This document shows positions 55,870 to 64,000 of a stretch of DNA of 64,000 bases, piece by piece. The notes beneath the pieces were generated by a model, which was given only the letters and a program-made list of their open reading frames with translations, had not been told where the DNA came from and ran no database searches. Each line of letters opens with the position of its first letter. The stretch's first letter is position 1. Source of the stretch: Bacteroidales bacterium (lineage in GTDB: Bacteria; Bacteroidota; Bacteroidia; Bacteroidales; JAFGXI01); the NCBI GenBank assembly GCA_016936665.1, contig JAFGXI010000002.1, positions 344,658 through 408,657 on the forward strand. Direction: 5' to 3'. The position numbers were made by a program, and so were the translations under genes.

Positions 55870-57225
55870 TTATTGTGATTCCTGTAAAAATTGAGTTCTT
55901 TTAAACCTTTTTTTTAACAATTGTTTTCGCCAATGAAAATATAAGTAAAATAAATAGAATGCAAAAAAAGGCATTGCAGGAATTTTATATCGGCCCAGCG
56001 CACCAAAATTGTATGATGTAAACCCTACAGCAAAACCAAAAATAATTGCATATAAAAACGAGATAAGCATTAAGGGGCTTTTTGTTGAATAGCTTAAAAA
56101 CTTAACTCTCAAAACGATAATCAAAACTATAGATAAAATAAGAAAAAGTAAACTTTCTACCGCTCCCATTGCCATAGTTGGCGTGTTAACCTCTAAAGGA
56201 TATGGCCTATAGTATGTGACATTAAGGGCAGCAGGGATTTTTGCAGCAATACTACCTAACGAATAATCGGTAACATGTAAATCGTATGTAGAGCCTCCTA
56301 CAGTGGTATGCCAAGAATGAAAACCTTTCATTCGAGATTCTAAATTTTCTAAACGGTATTTTTCGCTTTTTTCGGCTACATACGGAACCGATCCTATGGC
56401 TACACCCAATACTAGGAAAGCAATAATTGGCGTCAATAAACGACGAATGAGTTTGTTTTTCATATTTCGGCTCAATTGCATGATCCAAGCTATGAGTAAA
56501 ACCGGCAAGAAACTTAAAATGATATATGCTTTTAAATTGAAAATAACTAAGAAAGCAACAAAGACAATTAACAACGAATTGGGTTTTCGTTTACCAAAAT
56601 AGAAGACTTGCGCTGAGTGATAAAAAAACAAACCTAAAAAGGCAAATGAAATGGTGTCTTTCAATATACCGGATCCCCAAAACACAACAGAAGGCGTTAA
56701 AAAAACGGCATAAAACGCTATTTTTTTTAAGTTCGGATGAAACATTAGAAAGGTCTGATACATACGCCAACTTCCCCAAAATGAGATTAGAGCAATCAGC
56801 AATGTTGACAATAAATATCTGTTAAAAGAAAAGAGGTTGATTATTGCCGTTATTCGAACCATTAACCATTCTTCCGGTGCTCTGGCAAAAGCAATTTCTT
56901 GCAAAATAAATTTTAAATCATCCGGAAAATCGGCTGAGGAGAACATCAATCTTAGAAATGTTCTTGGATCGTTTATTAAGTATGAAACTAAGGTTTCGCC
57001 TCCCCAAAAATAATTCATGGTATCGCCCCCTTTATAATAAAAGATATATACCAACGCAAAGGCTAATGCTCCAACAATTTTTACGGTTAGTCCTGTAATA
57101 AAAAAGCGATATTCATGGTGTTTTTGAATATTCTTTCCTTTGATGAACAAAAATAGAATATAGATAATAATTAAGTACAAAACACCTAATATCCAATCTG
57201 TTATATGTACCGACATTTCATGCAT
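55870..57225 (-). CDS. Polytopic membrane protein, polymerase-like, next to glycosyltransferase
   Basis: A 451-residue inner-membrane protein with about ten to eleven transmembrane segments. It has conserved-looking loop features YYKGGDTMNYFWGG near residue 65, PSVVFWGSGILKDTISFAF near 178, and YNFGALGRYKIPAMPFFAFYLFYLYFHW near the C-terminus. It overlaps the glycosyltransferase stop by 8 bases, so it is translationally coupled. Size and context resemble an O-antigen/capsule polymerase or similar integral-membrane glycan enzyme, but no family was recognised with confidence. Confidence 0.65.
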   Translation of the reverse strand: MHEMSVHITDWILGVLYLIIIYILFLFIKGKNIQKHHEYRFFITGLTVKIVGALAFALVYIFYYKGGDTMNYFWGGETLVSYLINDPRTFLRLMFSSADFPDDLKFILQEIAFARAPEEWLMVRITAIINLFSFNRYLLSTLLIALISFWGSWRMYQTFLMFHPNLKKIAFYAVFLTPSVVFWGSGILKDTISFAFLGLFFYHSAQVFYFGKRKPNSLLIVFVAFLVIFNLKAYIILSFLPVLLIAWIMQLSRNMKNKLIRRLLTPIIAFLVLGVAIGSVPYVAEKSEKYRLENLESRMKGFHSWHTTVGGSTYDLHVTDYSLGSIAAKIPAALNVTYYRPYPLEVNTPTMAMGAVESLLFLILSIVLIIVLRVKFLSYSTKSPLMLISFLYAIIFGFAVGFTSYNFGALGRYKIPAMPFFAFYLFYLYFHWRKQLLKKRFKRTQFLQESQ

Positions 57226-58390
57226 TCAACAACGATTGATAGAGTTGATCCATATTGTCGACTAAAGAACGGTAATGAAACTGCGCCATGGTGTTTTGTC
57301 TGACTTTTTCAGACATTCCTGTATTTTTAATAGCTTCGATAAGCGCTAACATCTCATTTGCAAAATGATCGGGCTGATTATCACAAACTTTAATTAATGG
57401 TGAGCTTTGTAGAATGTCTACTGTACCTCCGGCATCGGTTGTTATTATCGGTTTTAAAGCTGCTTGTGCTTCAATTAACGTCACAGGAGTACCTTCGTTT
57501 ATCGAAGTTAATGCAACCAAATCGGCCGCAGCATATACTTTTTCGGTGTCTTTTACCCAAGATGTAAACTGTATGTCGGCTTTAGAAGGATCGGAAGAAA
57601 ATGTTAAATCTAATTCGTGCGATAATGCTTCTAATGCTTCTCTCCTTTCGCCATCGCCAACAATTAAAGCAACAATCTTTTCATCGCTTATTTGTTTTAA
57701 TTTAGCAAACGAACGAATAAACAATTCGTGATTTTTGATAGATGCTAGTCGGCCAATAATAGCAATACAAAAAACATCATCATCAATCATTCTTTCTTTA
57801 CGAAAGTCTGCTCTATTTTTAGGCGTTATTTTTTCAAAACGACTGAGATCAAAACCTAAAGCAATAATTTTAAATTTATGTTCCGGGGCAATTTTATATT
57901 TTCGAGTTAAATCTTCTTTTTGTTTTGGGCTTATAGCAATAATTGCATCATTCGATTTGGCTAATATTTGTTCGATAGTGATAAATACCTTTGTTTTTAG
58001 TTTACCAAAGTAGCCATCGAATACATGTCCGTGAAAAGTGTGAATTTTTACCGGTGTTCTGAGTAATATCCCTACCACTCTCCCCATAAATCCTGCTTTC
58101 GACGCATGGGTATGAATAATGTCGGGGTTAAACTTTTTAGCAATACGATATAGCTTGACGAATGCTTTTATATCATCAAAAAGATTGATACTCCTACTCA
58201 TCTCTTCAATAATAGTGATAGGAACGCCTTCTTGTTCGAACATGAACGAAGCACTCATTTCATCTTCGGTGTGAATACCTCCAACCAAAAGTGTTTCGTA
58301 TTTTTCGTCGAGATATTTGCTTAAATACAACGCATTATTGACCGGTCCGCCAAGATTGAAACGATTGATAATACGCAATACTTTAATCAT
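57218..58390 (-). CDS. Glycosyltransferase, GT4-like
   Basis: A 390-residue GT-B retaining glycosyltransferase. The N-terminal acceptor domain starts MIKVLRIINRFNLGGPVNNALYLS, and IHTHASKAGFMGRV lies near residue 88. The donor-binding half has FCIAIIGRLASIKNHELFIRSF near 205 and the GT4 EX7E-type segment INEGTPVTLIEAQAALKPIITT. The start at 58390 was chosen because the longer frame to 58504 overlaps asnB. Acceptor and sugar are unknown. It follows asnB by 68 bases and is coupled to the membrane protein downstream. Confidence 0.88.
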   Translation of the reverse strand: MIKVLRIINRFNLGGPVNNALYLSKYLDEKYETLLVGGIHTEDEMSASFMFEQEGVPITIIEEMSRSINLFDDIKAFVKLYRIAKKFNPDIIHTHASKAGFMGRVVGILLRTPVKIHTFHGHVFDGYFGKLKTKVFITIEQILAKSNDAIIAISPKQKEDLTRKYKIAPEHKFKIIALGFDLSRFEKITPKNRADFRKERMIDDDVFCIAIIGRLASIKNHELFIRSFAKLKQISDEKIVALIVGDGERREALEALSHELDLTFSSDPSKADIQFTSWVKDTEKVYAAADLVALTSINEGTPVTLIEAQAALKPIITTDAGGTVDILQSSPLIKVCDNQPDHFANEMLALIEAIKNTGMSEKVRQNTMAQFHYRSLVDNMDQLYQSLLNA

Positions 58391-58458
58391 GTTTTTAGAT
58401 TTTAAGCCTTGTAAAAATAAGTTAAATAGTAGAAAAATTATAAGAGGAATTCTAAAAA

Positions 58459-60330
58459 TTACGAATTCTTCTCTTTCCAATACTGAAAAACCATTAAGGC
58501 CCACAAAGACGCAGGCGCATCGCCGGGGTTAGAAGACATCAGTTGTTTTTTAAGCTGTTGAATGACTGAATAATTTAAAATACCTTCCGATTGGATTTTC
58601 TTTTCGTTCAATAATTCGTCGAATAGATAAGCATGAAGTTCATTTCGAAACCAATTGAGCAATGGCACTTCAAAACCATGTTTTGGTCTATGGTAAAGAG
58701 CTTTGGGTAATATCGATCTGAATGCGTCTTGAACGATTTTCTTCTTTGCATTTGCATCGATTTTAAAATTTGTAGGCAAGCTAAATGCCCAATCGACTAC
58801 TTCGTGATCTAAAAATGGAGCCCTAACTTCCAAACCATTAGCCATCGACATTTTATCGACTTTTACCAACATGTCTTGTGCTAAAACCCAACGCACATCG
58901 GACCAAAGCACATTGTCGAATTGACGATGGATAGCATCGCTAAGTGTGGACTCGTACGATTCTATGGCCAAACGTTCAACTTTCGGTACTAGTAAACGAT
59001 CGGCATATGCTCTGTTGTTTATAGACATCCATGCCAAATATCTTTCTTTATCGCTTAAATTTAAACCTTTGTTGAGTTTAGACAGCTGCCTAAAGCGATT
59101 TGCCCAAGCAGATTGACGACTTTGTGGCATAAAGTCTGCCAATCCTCCAAAATGTTTAATTAACTTTTGTGCTACTGTATTTTGTAAAGCATAAAAGTGA
59201 GCTTGATGTTTACGATAACCGGAAAACACCTCGTCCGCTCCATCGCCGGATAATGCAACTTTAACATGCTTTACTGTTTTTCGACTTAATATATAGACCG
59301 GTAAGGCAGAACTATCGGCAAATGGTTCATCGAGCACATCGAGCATTTGAAAAAGATGATCGAACAAATCTTGGTTTGTTAATTTGAATGTATGATGATC
59401 GGAGCCTATCTTTTTAGCTACTAATTCTGCATAATGGGTTTCATCATATAGAGGTTCGTCGGCATAACCTATTGAAAAAGTCGATAATTGACCGGTTTGT
59501 TGCATTGCTAGCGCAGAAACAACAGAGCTATCGATACCTCCACTTAAAAAAGTTCCCAAAGGCACATCGGCTACCAATCGACGTTCTACTGCTTTTCGCA
59601 TCAAACTTACCAATTCGTTTTGGGCACTAGAATAGCTCTTATGTTGAACTGTTTTTTGTTCGAGATTATAGTAAACAAAAGTCTTTTCTTCTTGCTTATT
59701 AAAAATTCGATAAGTGCCTTGTGGCATGCGTTCAAAGCCTTCGAATATAGTCTGATACGTTGGTATGTAATTAAAGCGAAAATAACTATGCAGAGCAATT
59801 GTATCTATCTTTAGATTCTGATAAATTTGCTGAATTGCTTTTAAATCGGACGCAAACACTAATGTGTTATTGATGTTAGAAATATACAATGGCTTGATAC
59901 CAAATCTATCTCTGGCAATATATACCGATTGTTGTTCAATATCGTATATGGCTAGCGAAAAGCAACCGTTGACTCTTTTTATAAAATGCGGGCCGTAGTG
60001 TCGATACATTTGGAGTAAAACTTCTGTATCGCCTTGCGTATTGAACTGATAACCTTCTTTTATCAGAATTTCTTTTTCTGATAGATAATTAAAAAATTCA
60101 CCGTTAAAAACAATTAAAGCGTTCTTCTCGGTATTCCATAAAGGCTGATTGGCTTGAGGCGATAAATCGATAATTGATAATCGTGCATGACCAAAGGCTA
60201 CATTTTCATCGGAGTATACCGACTGAAAATCGGGACCTCGATGCTTCATTGCTTGTGTTGCAAGTTCTACAGAATGCTTATGCAACGCATCGATCGAATT
60301 CCATTTTACTATGCCTACAATTCCACACAT
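58459..60330 (-). CDS. asnB: Asparagine synthase (glutamine-hydrolysing) family protein
   Basis: A 623-residue class II glutamine amidotransferase with the N-terminal nucleophile Cys2 (MCGIVGIV), RHRGPDFQ near residue 32-39, and the synthetase domain (SGGIDSSVVSALA near residue 263, plus SGDGADEVFSGY near residue 370). True asparagine synthetase is possible. Paralogues of this family in Bacteroidota glycan clusters amidate sugars or peptides, and the position between a TonB receptor and a glycosyltransferase makes that an alternative. Its ATG follows directly on the receptor stop codon (TAAATG), so the two are co-translated. Confidence 0.87.
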   Translation of the reverse strand: MCGIVGIVKWNSIDALHKHSVELATQAMKHRGPDFQSVYSDENVAFGHARLSIIDLSPQANQPLWNTEKNALIVFNGEFFNYLSEKEILIKEGYQFNTQGDTEVLLQMYRHYGPHFIKRVNGCFSLAIYDIEQQSVYIARDRFGIKPLYISNINNTLVFASDLKAIQQIYQNLKIDTIALHSYFRFNYIPTYQTIFEGFERMPQGTYRIFNKQEEKTFVYYNLEQKTVQHKSYSSAQNELVSLMRKAVERRLVADVPLGTFLSGGIDSSVVSALAMQQTGQLSTFSIGYADEPLYDETHYAELVAKKIGSDHHTFKLTNQDLFDHLFQMLDVLDEPFADSSALPVYILSRKTVKHVKVALSGDGADEVFSGYRKHQAHFYALQNTVAQKLIKHFGGLADFMPQSRQSAWANRFRQLSKLNKGLNLSDKERYLAWMSINNRAYADRLLVPKVERLAIESYESTLSDAIHRQFDNVLWSDVRWVLAQDMLVKVDKMSMANGLEVRAPFLDHEVVDWAFSLPTNFKIDANAKKKIVQDAFRSILPKALYHRPKHGFEVPLLNWFRNELHAYLFDELLNEKKIQSEGILNYSVIQQLKKQLMSSNPGDAPASLWALMVFQYWKEKNS

Positions 60331-62757
60331 TTATATTTTGATAGTCAGTTTTACATTGAAGCGAATACCTGTCAGATAGTTAGGCACAGCATATTGACGA
60401 TTGTAAATATCGCTCACCCAAACATATGAAACCGTGTTATTTCGGTTCATCAAATTGAAGATTTCGACCGTTAACAAGACTTTTTTCAAATGCTTGAACA
60501 AAGACTGTTTATCTGTTTTTGATTGTTCATCTTTTAAAACCGCAGTAAAACCTATATCGGTTCTAAAATATGCAGGCATTCTGGCAACTTGCTTATACCT
60601 TGGCGATTCCGGCGGACCAAATGGTAAACCTGAGCCATAAAACAGTGTTAAATGCACTTTGAAATTAGGATTGCGAGGCAAGTAATCTTGAAAATAAATA
60701 GAGGCATTAAAACGACGGTCTGTCGGACGTGGAATATAACCATGATTGTCGCAAATAACGTCTTCTTCGGATTTCATAAACGACATGCTGGCCCAAGAAT
60801 CAATACCCGGAACAAACTCACCAAACAGACGAAAATCAATTCCGGCAGTATAGCCTCTTGCTAATTCATTCGGATAGTAGCGGATTAACACATTATCGAT
60901 AGTGTAAGGAATCAGATTATTTAAATACTTATAATACAACTCACTAACAAATTTAAACGGTCTGTTCCAAATTTTAAAATTATAGTCGGACGCTAAAACG
61001 ATATGATAAGATTCTTGTGCTTTTATGTTGGTATTTAAACTGCCATCTTCGCTTCTATATTCTTTAAAAAATGGAGGCTGATAATACGATCCTACCGAAA
61101 ATCTTAACAAAACATCGCGTTGCCAATTGGGTTTAATTGCATAGGTTAAACGTGGACTTACAAAAAACTGATGATTAAAATCCCAATACTGAGCGCGCAA
61201 TCCGGCATTGATATACATGCTTGTAGAGTCGCCACCAAAATTGTAGGTATCCTGAAGATGAGCTGAATAGCGATTGCTAGAAAGTAGGTTTTCGCTTCGG
61301 GCATTCTGAAACATAGGCACAAATCCGGGGTAATAGCCAACGGTATCGGGGAAAGGGAGTGAATAGCCGGCAGAGTCTTTCACCTGCCACTGGCGAATTT
61401 TATCGTAAATATTTTCGTTTTTATATTCCATTCCCCAATTTAAATCGTGCGATGCGATTGATTTTTGCCCAACATGTTTCAGGCTTAAAATCATTGCCTC
61501 GAATTGGTTTCTTCCATGCTTTAAATATGAGCCAACGCCGATATTATTGAGGCTGTCTCCTGCTGATTCTGATCCCAAATCTTTTTCGAGCTCATTCAAA
61601 TAGTATTGACCCAGAATGTCGTAAGATTCTTGTTCGTAGTCGAGATATGCCGATGCTATCCATTTATAAACCACATCGTTATATTCGTATTTATAGCTTA
61701 ATGCACCCAAAGTGCTTTGATATTTATCCAACTCTTGACCTTCGAAATAAACATTTAAGCCAAGTGCTTGAGTAAGCGTTCCGAAACTGGTTTGTCGACT
61801 TTCAGGAATCAACTGATATTTATTTTGCGAAACATATGTCAATAACGAAATTTCGTGCCTTTCGTTAATTTGATATGTAAAAAGCCCCTGAAAATCGAGG
61901 TACGACGGAAAATATTCGCCTTTGGTATCGAGAGAATTTAAAACATATTTTGATGTTTTATACCGGAAGCCTGCCGAATAACTCAATCTTCTGCCAAAAG
62001 CTGTACCTTCGACTTGCGCTGTTAATCCTAAAAGACTTGCGGAAACGGTTGCTGATTTTGTTTTTGGTGATTTATATTTTACGTCTAAAACCGACGACAT
62101 TTTATCGCCATATTTGGCTTCGAAACCACCTGCCGAAAAGTTGATCGATTCGACCATATCGGGATTTACAAAGCTAAGCCCCTCCTGCTCTCCGGCTCTA
62201 ATTAATTGTGGGCGATATATTTCAATATCGTTGACATAAATTAAATTTTCGTCGAAATTTCCACCTCTAACCGAATATTGCGAGCTTAATTCGCTATTGG
62301 AAACCACACCCGGTAGTGTTTTTATTAATGCTTCGATACCTCCCGAAGAATTGGGCAACGAAGAAATAACTTTAGGGTTGAGACGTACGATATTGGCATA
62401 GCGATAATCTTCGTTGCGAACATCGACCTGATTGAGCATCTCAACATTATTTTCCAGTGTAGTTTTCAGCTTGTAAACTTCACCTTTCGATAGTTTTATT
62501 TTGACCTCTCTAGTCAAAAACTCAATATGAGAAAAGACAATGACCAAATTGGTATCGGCCGGTACTTCAAGTTTAAAATAGCCTTTATCGTCGCTCGCTG
62601 TTCCTCCCGGATGGCCTTTTACTGCAACATTAACCAGCTCTATTGCTACTCCGTTTGTATTGCGGACATAACCTTCGACTAGCGCATTCTGTTGCGCCCA
62701 AGTCAAGCTAAACATCAAACTAAATAAAAAACTAAGAAATACGCGTTGTTGCTGCAT
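60331..62757 (-). CDS. TonB-dependent outer-membrane receptor
   Basis: An 808-residue outer-membrane receptor. It has a signal peptide (1-22, ending TWAQQ) and a CarboxypepD_reg-like domain (about 25-105, VEGYVRNTNGVAIELVNVAVKG). A plug domain follows (about 115-235, LPNSSGGIEALIKTLPGVVSNSELSSQYSVRGGNFDENLIYVNDIEIYRP) and then a 22-strand-like barrel to the C-terminal LTIKI. No SusD partner is adjacent. The start at 62757 was preferred to 62832 because a TACTTTTG promoter element lies between them. It heads the run with asnB, the glycosyltransferase and the membrane protein; its substrate is not evident. Confidence 0.9.
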   Translation of the reverse strand: MQQQRVFLSFLFSLMFSLTWAQQNALVEGYVRNTNGVAIELVNVAVKGHPGGTASDDKGYFKLEVPADTNLVIVFSHIEFLTREVKIKLSKGEVYKLKTTLENNVEMLNQVDVRNEDYRYANIVRLNPKVISSLPNSSGGIEALIKTLPGVVSNSELSSQYSVRGGNFDENLIYVNDIEIYRPQLIRAGEQEGLSFVNPDMVESINFSAGGFEAKYGDKMSSVLDVKYKSPKTKSATVSASLLGLTAQVEGTAFGRRLSYSAGFRYKTSKYVLNSLDTKGEYFPSYLDFQGLFTYQINERHEISLLTYVSQNKYQLIPESRQTSFGTLTQALGLNVYFEGQELDKYQSTLGALSYKYEYNDVVYKWIASAYLDYEQESYDILGQYYLNELEKDLGSESAGDSLNNIGVGSYLKHGRNQFEAMILSLKHVGQKSIASHDLNWGMEYKNENIYDKIRQWQVKDSAGYSLPFPDTVGYYPGFVPMFQNARSENLLSSNRYSAHLQDTYNFGGDSTSMYINAGLRAQYWDFNHQFFVSPRLTYAIKPNWQRDVLLRFSVGSYYQPPFFKEYRSEDGSLNTNIKAQESYHIVLASDYNFKIWNRPFKFVSELYYKYLNNLIPYTIDNVLIRYYPNELARGYTAGIDFRLFGEFVPGIDSWASMSFMKSEEDVICDNHGYIPRPTDRRFNASIYFQDYLPRNPNFKVHLTLFYGSGLPFGPPESPRYKQVARMPAYFRTDIGFTAVLKDEQSKTDKQSLFKHLKKVLLTVEIFNLMNRNNTVSYVWVSDIYNRQYAVPNYLTGIRFNVKLTIKI

Positions 62758-62775
62758 TGCTATTTTTTTCTGCCC

Positions 62776-62783
62776 CAAAAGTA
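62776..62783 (-). promoter_or_regulatory. -7 promoter element for TonB receptor operon
   Basis: On the minus strand this reads TACTTTTG, an exact TAnnTTTG match, 18 bases before the receptor start at 62757. Confidence 0.68.
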
Positions 62784-62908
62784 CAATTAATTCTAATAAC
62801 TCCCTTCGCTTCGAAATATTGTAAAAAGACATTTAAATTATGAATTTTCAGAGTTGAGGGTTGAAGGATGAAGATTGTAATTTTAATTCGTTTTGATAAA
62901 TTATTTCG

Positions 62909-62916
62909 TACATTTG
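62909..62916 (+). promoter_or_regulatory. -7 promoter element for the recombinase
   Basis: TACATTTG, an exact TAnnTTTG match, lies 37 bases before the recombinase ATG. There is no TTTG at 19 bases. Confidence 0.6.
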
Positions 62917-62953
62917 AGTATCTATAAACTAATATGAAAACAAAGTTGGGTTT

Positions 62954-64000
62954 ATGATTCGAATAAAACGACAATTGCACCGCAATAAGGAATACATATT
63001 CGTTCTTTCTGGATATGACTCTAAAGTGATCGATCTTTTAAAAACGATTAAAGGGTATAAATATTCTTCGACCTTCAAAGCTTTTTATTTTCCTCTCAAA
63101 CAACAATATTTTGAGAATATTCAAAGCTTACTTCATCAGCATAAAATAATATTTGAAAATATTGACGTAGAGTTTAATATAGATACAAGAAGCTTATACA
63201 GAGAACAGGTGAAAACTTGGATTTTCGAGTTCGAGCAGTACATGACTCGAAAACATTACAGCGCATCGACCATTAAAACATACACAAGTATTTCTTATCA
63301 TTTTCTGTTAAAAACAGGCAAGGATCCTATCAAAATAAATCGTAACGATATTGAACAGTACATTCAGAAGGAAGTCTTAGAAAAAGGTTTTTCGTTAGCA
63401 TATCAGAATCAGATCATCAATGCAGTAAAATTATTTTTAAACCGGATGGCTAATTTGAGTTTCAATCTAGAAGATTTGGAACGACCTAGAAAAAGTAAGT
63501 ATCTGCCCACCGTATTATCGAAACGGGAGGTAAAACAAATTTTAGATAAGATTGAAAACCTTAAACACCGCACGATTTTAAGTTTGATTTATGCGTCGGG
63601 TTTACGAATTGGCGAAGCTTTATCGCTAAAAATTTCGGACATCGATAGCGATCGTGAACTGATCCATATTCGTCAAGCTAAAGGATATAAAGACAGGGTG
63701 GTTGGTTTATCGCCATTGATATTAGAGATTTTAAGAGATTATTATAAAAAATATAAACCTCAATATTATTTATTCGAAAGTCCCGAAGGACGACCTTATT
63801 CGCAAAGCAGCGTCAGGTCAGTTTTTCAGAAAGCATGCAAATTAGCCGGGATAAAAAAGAATGTAAGAGTACATAGTTTACGACACAGTTATGCTACTCA
63901 TTTATTGGAAGCAGGAACCGATTTGCGATACATTCAGGATATTTTAGGGCATAAAGACCCTAAAACGACAATGATCTACACACATGTGAGCAATCGACAA
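62954..64000 (+). CDS. Tyrosine recombinase with extra N-terminal domain (3' end cut by window)
   Basis: The frame is open from ATG at 62954 to the window edge, 349 codons. Residues about 1-80 form an additional small domain (VLSGYDSKVIDLLKTIKGYKYSSTFKAFYFPL), similar in pattern to the HARP-like helicase-associated domain. A SAM-like core-binding domain follows (about 85-180), then the catalytic domain with SGLRIGEAL (Arg), QAKGYKDR (Lys), HSLRHSYATHLLE (His and Arg), LGHKDPKTT (His) and IYTH (Tyr nucleophile). All catalytic residues are present before the edge, so only a short tail is missing. It lacks the insert typical of integron integrases. Target site unknown. Confidence 0.93.
   Translation, partial: MIRIKRQLHRNKEYIFVLSGYDSKVIDLLKTIKGYKYSSTFKAFYFPLKQQYFENIQSLLHQHKIIFENIDVEFNIDTRSLYREQVKTWIFEFEQYMTRKHYSASTIKTYTSISYHFLLKTGKDPIKINRNDIEQYIQKEVLEKGFSLAYQNQIINAVKLFLNRMANLSFNLEDLERPRKSKYLPTVLSKREVKQILDKIENLKHRTILSLIYASGLRIGEALSLKISDIDSDRELIHIRQAKGYKDRVVGLSPLILEILRDYYKKYKPQYYLFESPEGRPYSQSSVRSVFQKACKLAGIKKNVRVHSLRHSYATHLLEAGTDLRYIQDILGHKDPKTTMIYTHVSNRQ

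Noticed and set aside
62758..62832. Longer TonB receptor start at 62832
   Set aside because: A -7 promoter element lies inside this stretch, and the signal peptide begins at 62757.
62954..64000. Integron integrase (IntI)
   Set aside because: It lacks the integron-specific insert between the Lys and His-Leu-Arg-His regions, and no attC-like repeats are seen in the visible part. It is described as an Xer-like tyrosine recombinase with an extra N-terminal domain.
1..64000. CRISPR arrays, insertion sequences, prophage, rRNA or plasmid origins
   Set aside because: No regularly spaced repeats, transposase genes, phage structural genes or rRNA sequence were recognised anywhere in the window.

Overview
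The window is AT-rich DNA from a member of the Bacteroidota, most like an anaerobic or facultatively anaerobic, Bacteroidales/Marinilabiliales-type marine or sediment organism. The support for this is: secreted proteins with type IX secretion (T9SS) C-terminal domains, two PorE-like OmpA/TPR/PD40 proteins, a SusC/CirA-type TonB receptor, DUF4293 and DUF1573 proteins, almost no Shine-Dalgarno sites, and many copies of the Bacteroidota -7 promoter element TAnnTTTG. Anaerobic metabolism is indicated by HydG/HydF/HydE ([FeFe]-hydrogenase maturation), a four-subunit 2-oxoacid:ferredoxin oxidoreductase, and the futalosine menaquinone pathway. Nearly all genes are chromosomal housekeeping or envelope genes. 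There is no rRNA, CRISPR array, prophage or insertion sequence; one tRNA and one tyrosine recombinase (cut by the right edge) are present.

Layout. 1-3.3 kb: hydG (5' end missing), hydF, hydE. 3.4-3.5 kb: bidirectional terminator and tRNA-Arg(ACG) on the minus strand. 3.6-8.1 kb: a 1497-residue multidomain T9SS surface protein. 8.3-10.5 kb: ffh and folD. 10.7-13.4 kb: korD-A-B-C. 13.5-15.0 kb: a second T9SS cargo protein whose only plausible signal-peptide start is an ATT codon. 15.1-17.7 kb: ddl, and purH convergent to it. 17.9-21.7 kb: Crp/Fnr regulator, DUF4293 protein, DUF1573 protein, atypical thioredoxin and trxB. 21.8-26 kb: meaB, convergent with the purM-prfA-pyrF operon. 26-28.1 kb: first PorE-like protein. 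28.3-29.8 kb: mqnB-mqnD. 29.8-32.5 kb: membrane sensor ending in PAS domains. 32.6-36.2 kb: fabG, a BtuF-like cytoplasmic protein, coaD and a thioredoxin-fold protein. 36.2-40.1 kb: coaX, outer-membrane barrel, TPR protein, lptC. 40.2-46.4 kb: REC-PAS protein, sppA, queG, BI-1 membrane protein. 46.4-51.7 kb: metH behind a SAM-I riboswitch, then an alpha-oxoamine synthase. 51.8-55.8 kb: second PorE-like protein, small outer-membrane protein, rarA. 55.9-62.8 kb: apparent operon TonB receptor, asnB-type amidotransferase, glycosyltransferase and polytopic membrane protein. 62.95 kb to the end: tyrosine recombinase with an extra N-terminal domain.

How the parts fit. The envelope genes form the dominant theme: T9SS cargo (two), PorE-like periplasmic/outer-membrane tethers (two), LptC and envelope partners, and a glycan-type operon with a TonB receptor. 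The energy genes form a second theme: hydrogenase maturation, ferredoxin-dependent 2-oxoacid oxidation, menaquinone synthesis and MeaB (methylmalonyl-CoA mutase chaperone, consistent with propionate/succinate metabolism). B12 use is also implied by metH and meaB.

No clearly new multi-gene defence or mobile system was found. The most unusual items are the ATT-start T9SS cargo gene, a thioredoxin-fold protein with a displaced cysteine pair next to trxB, promoter/terminator/start-codon overlap at meaB, duplicated PorE-like proteins, and two large sensor proteins with no recognisable output domain.
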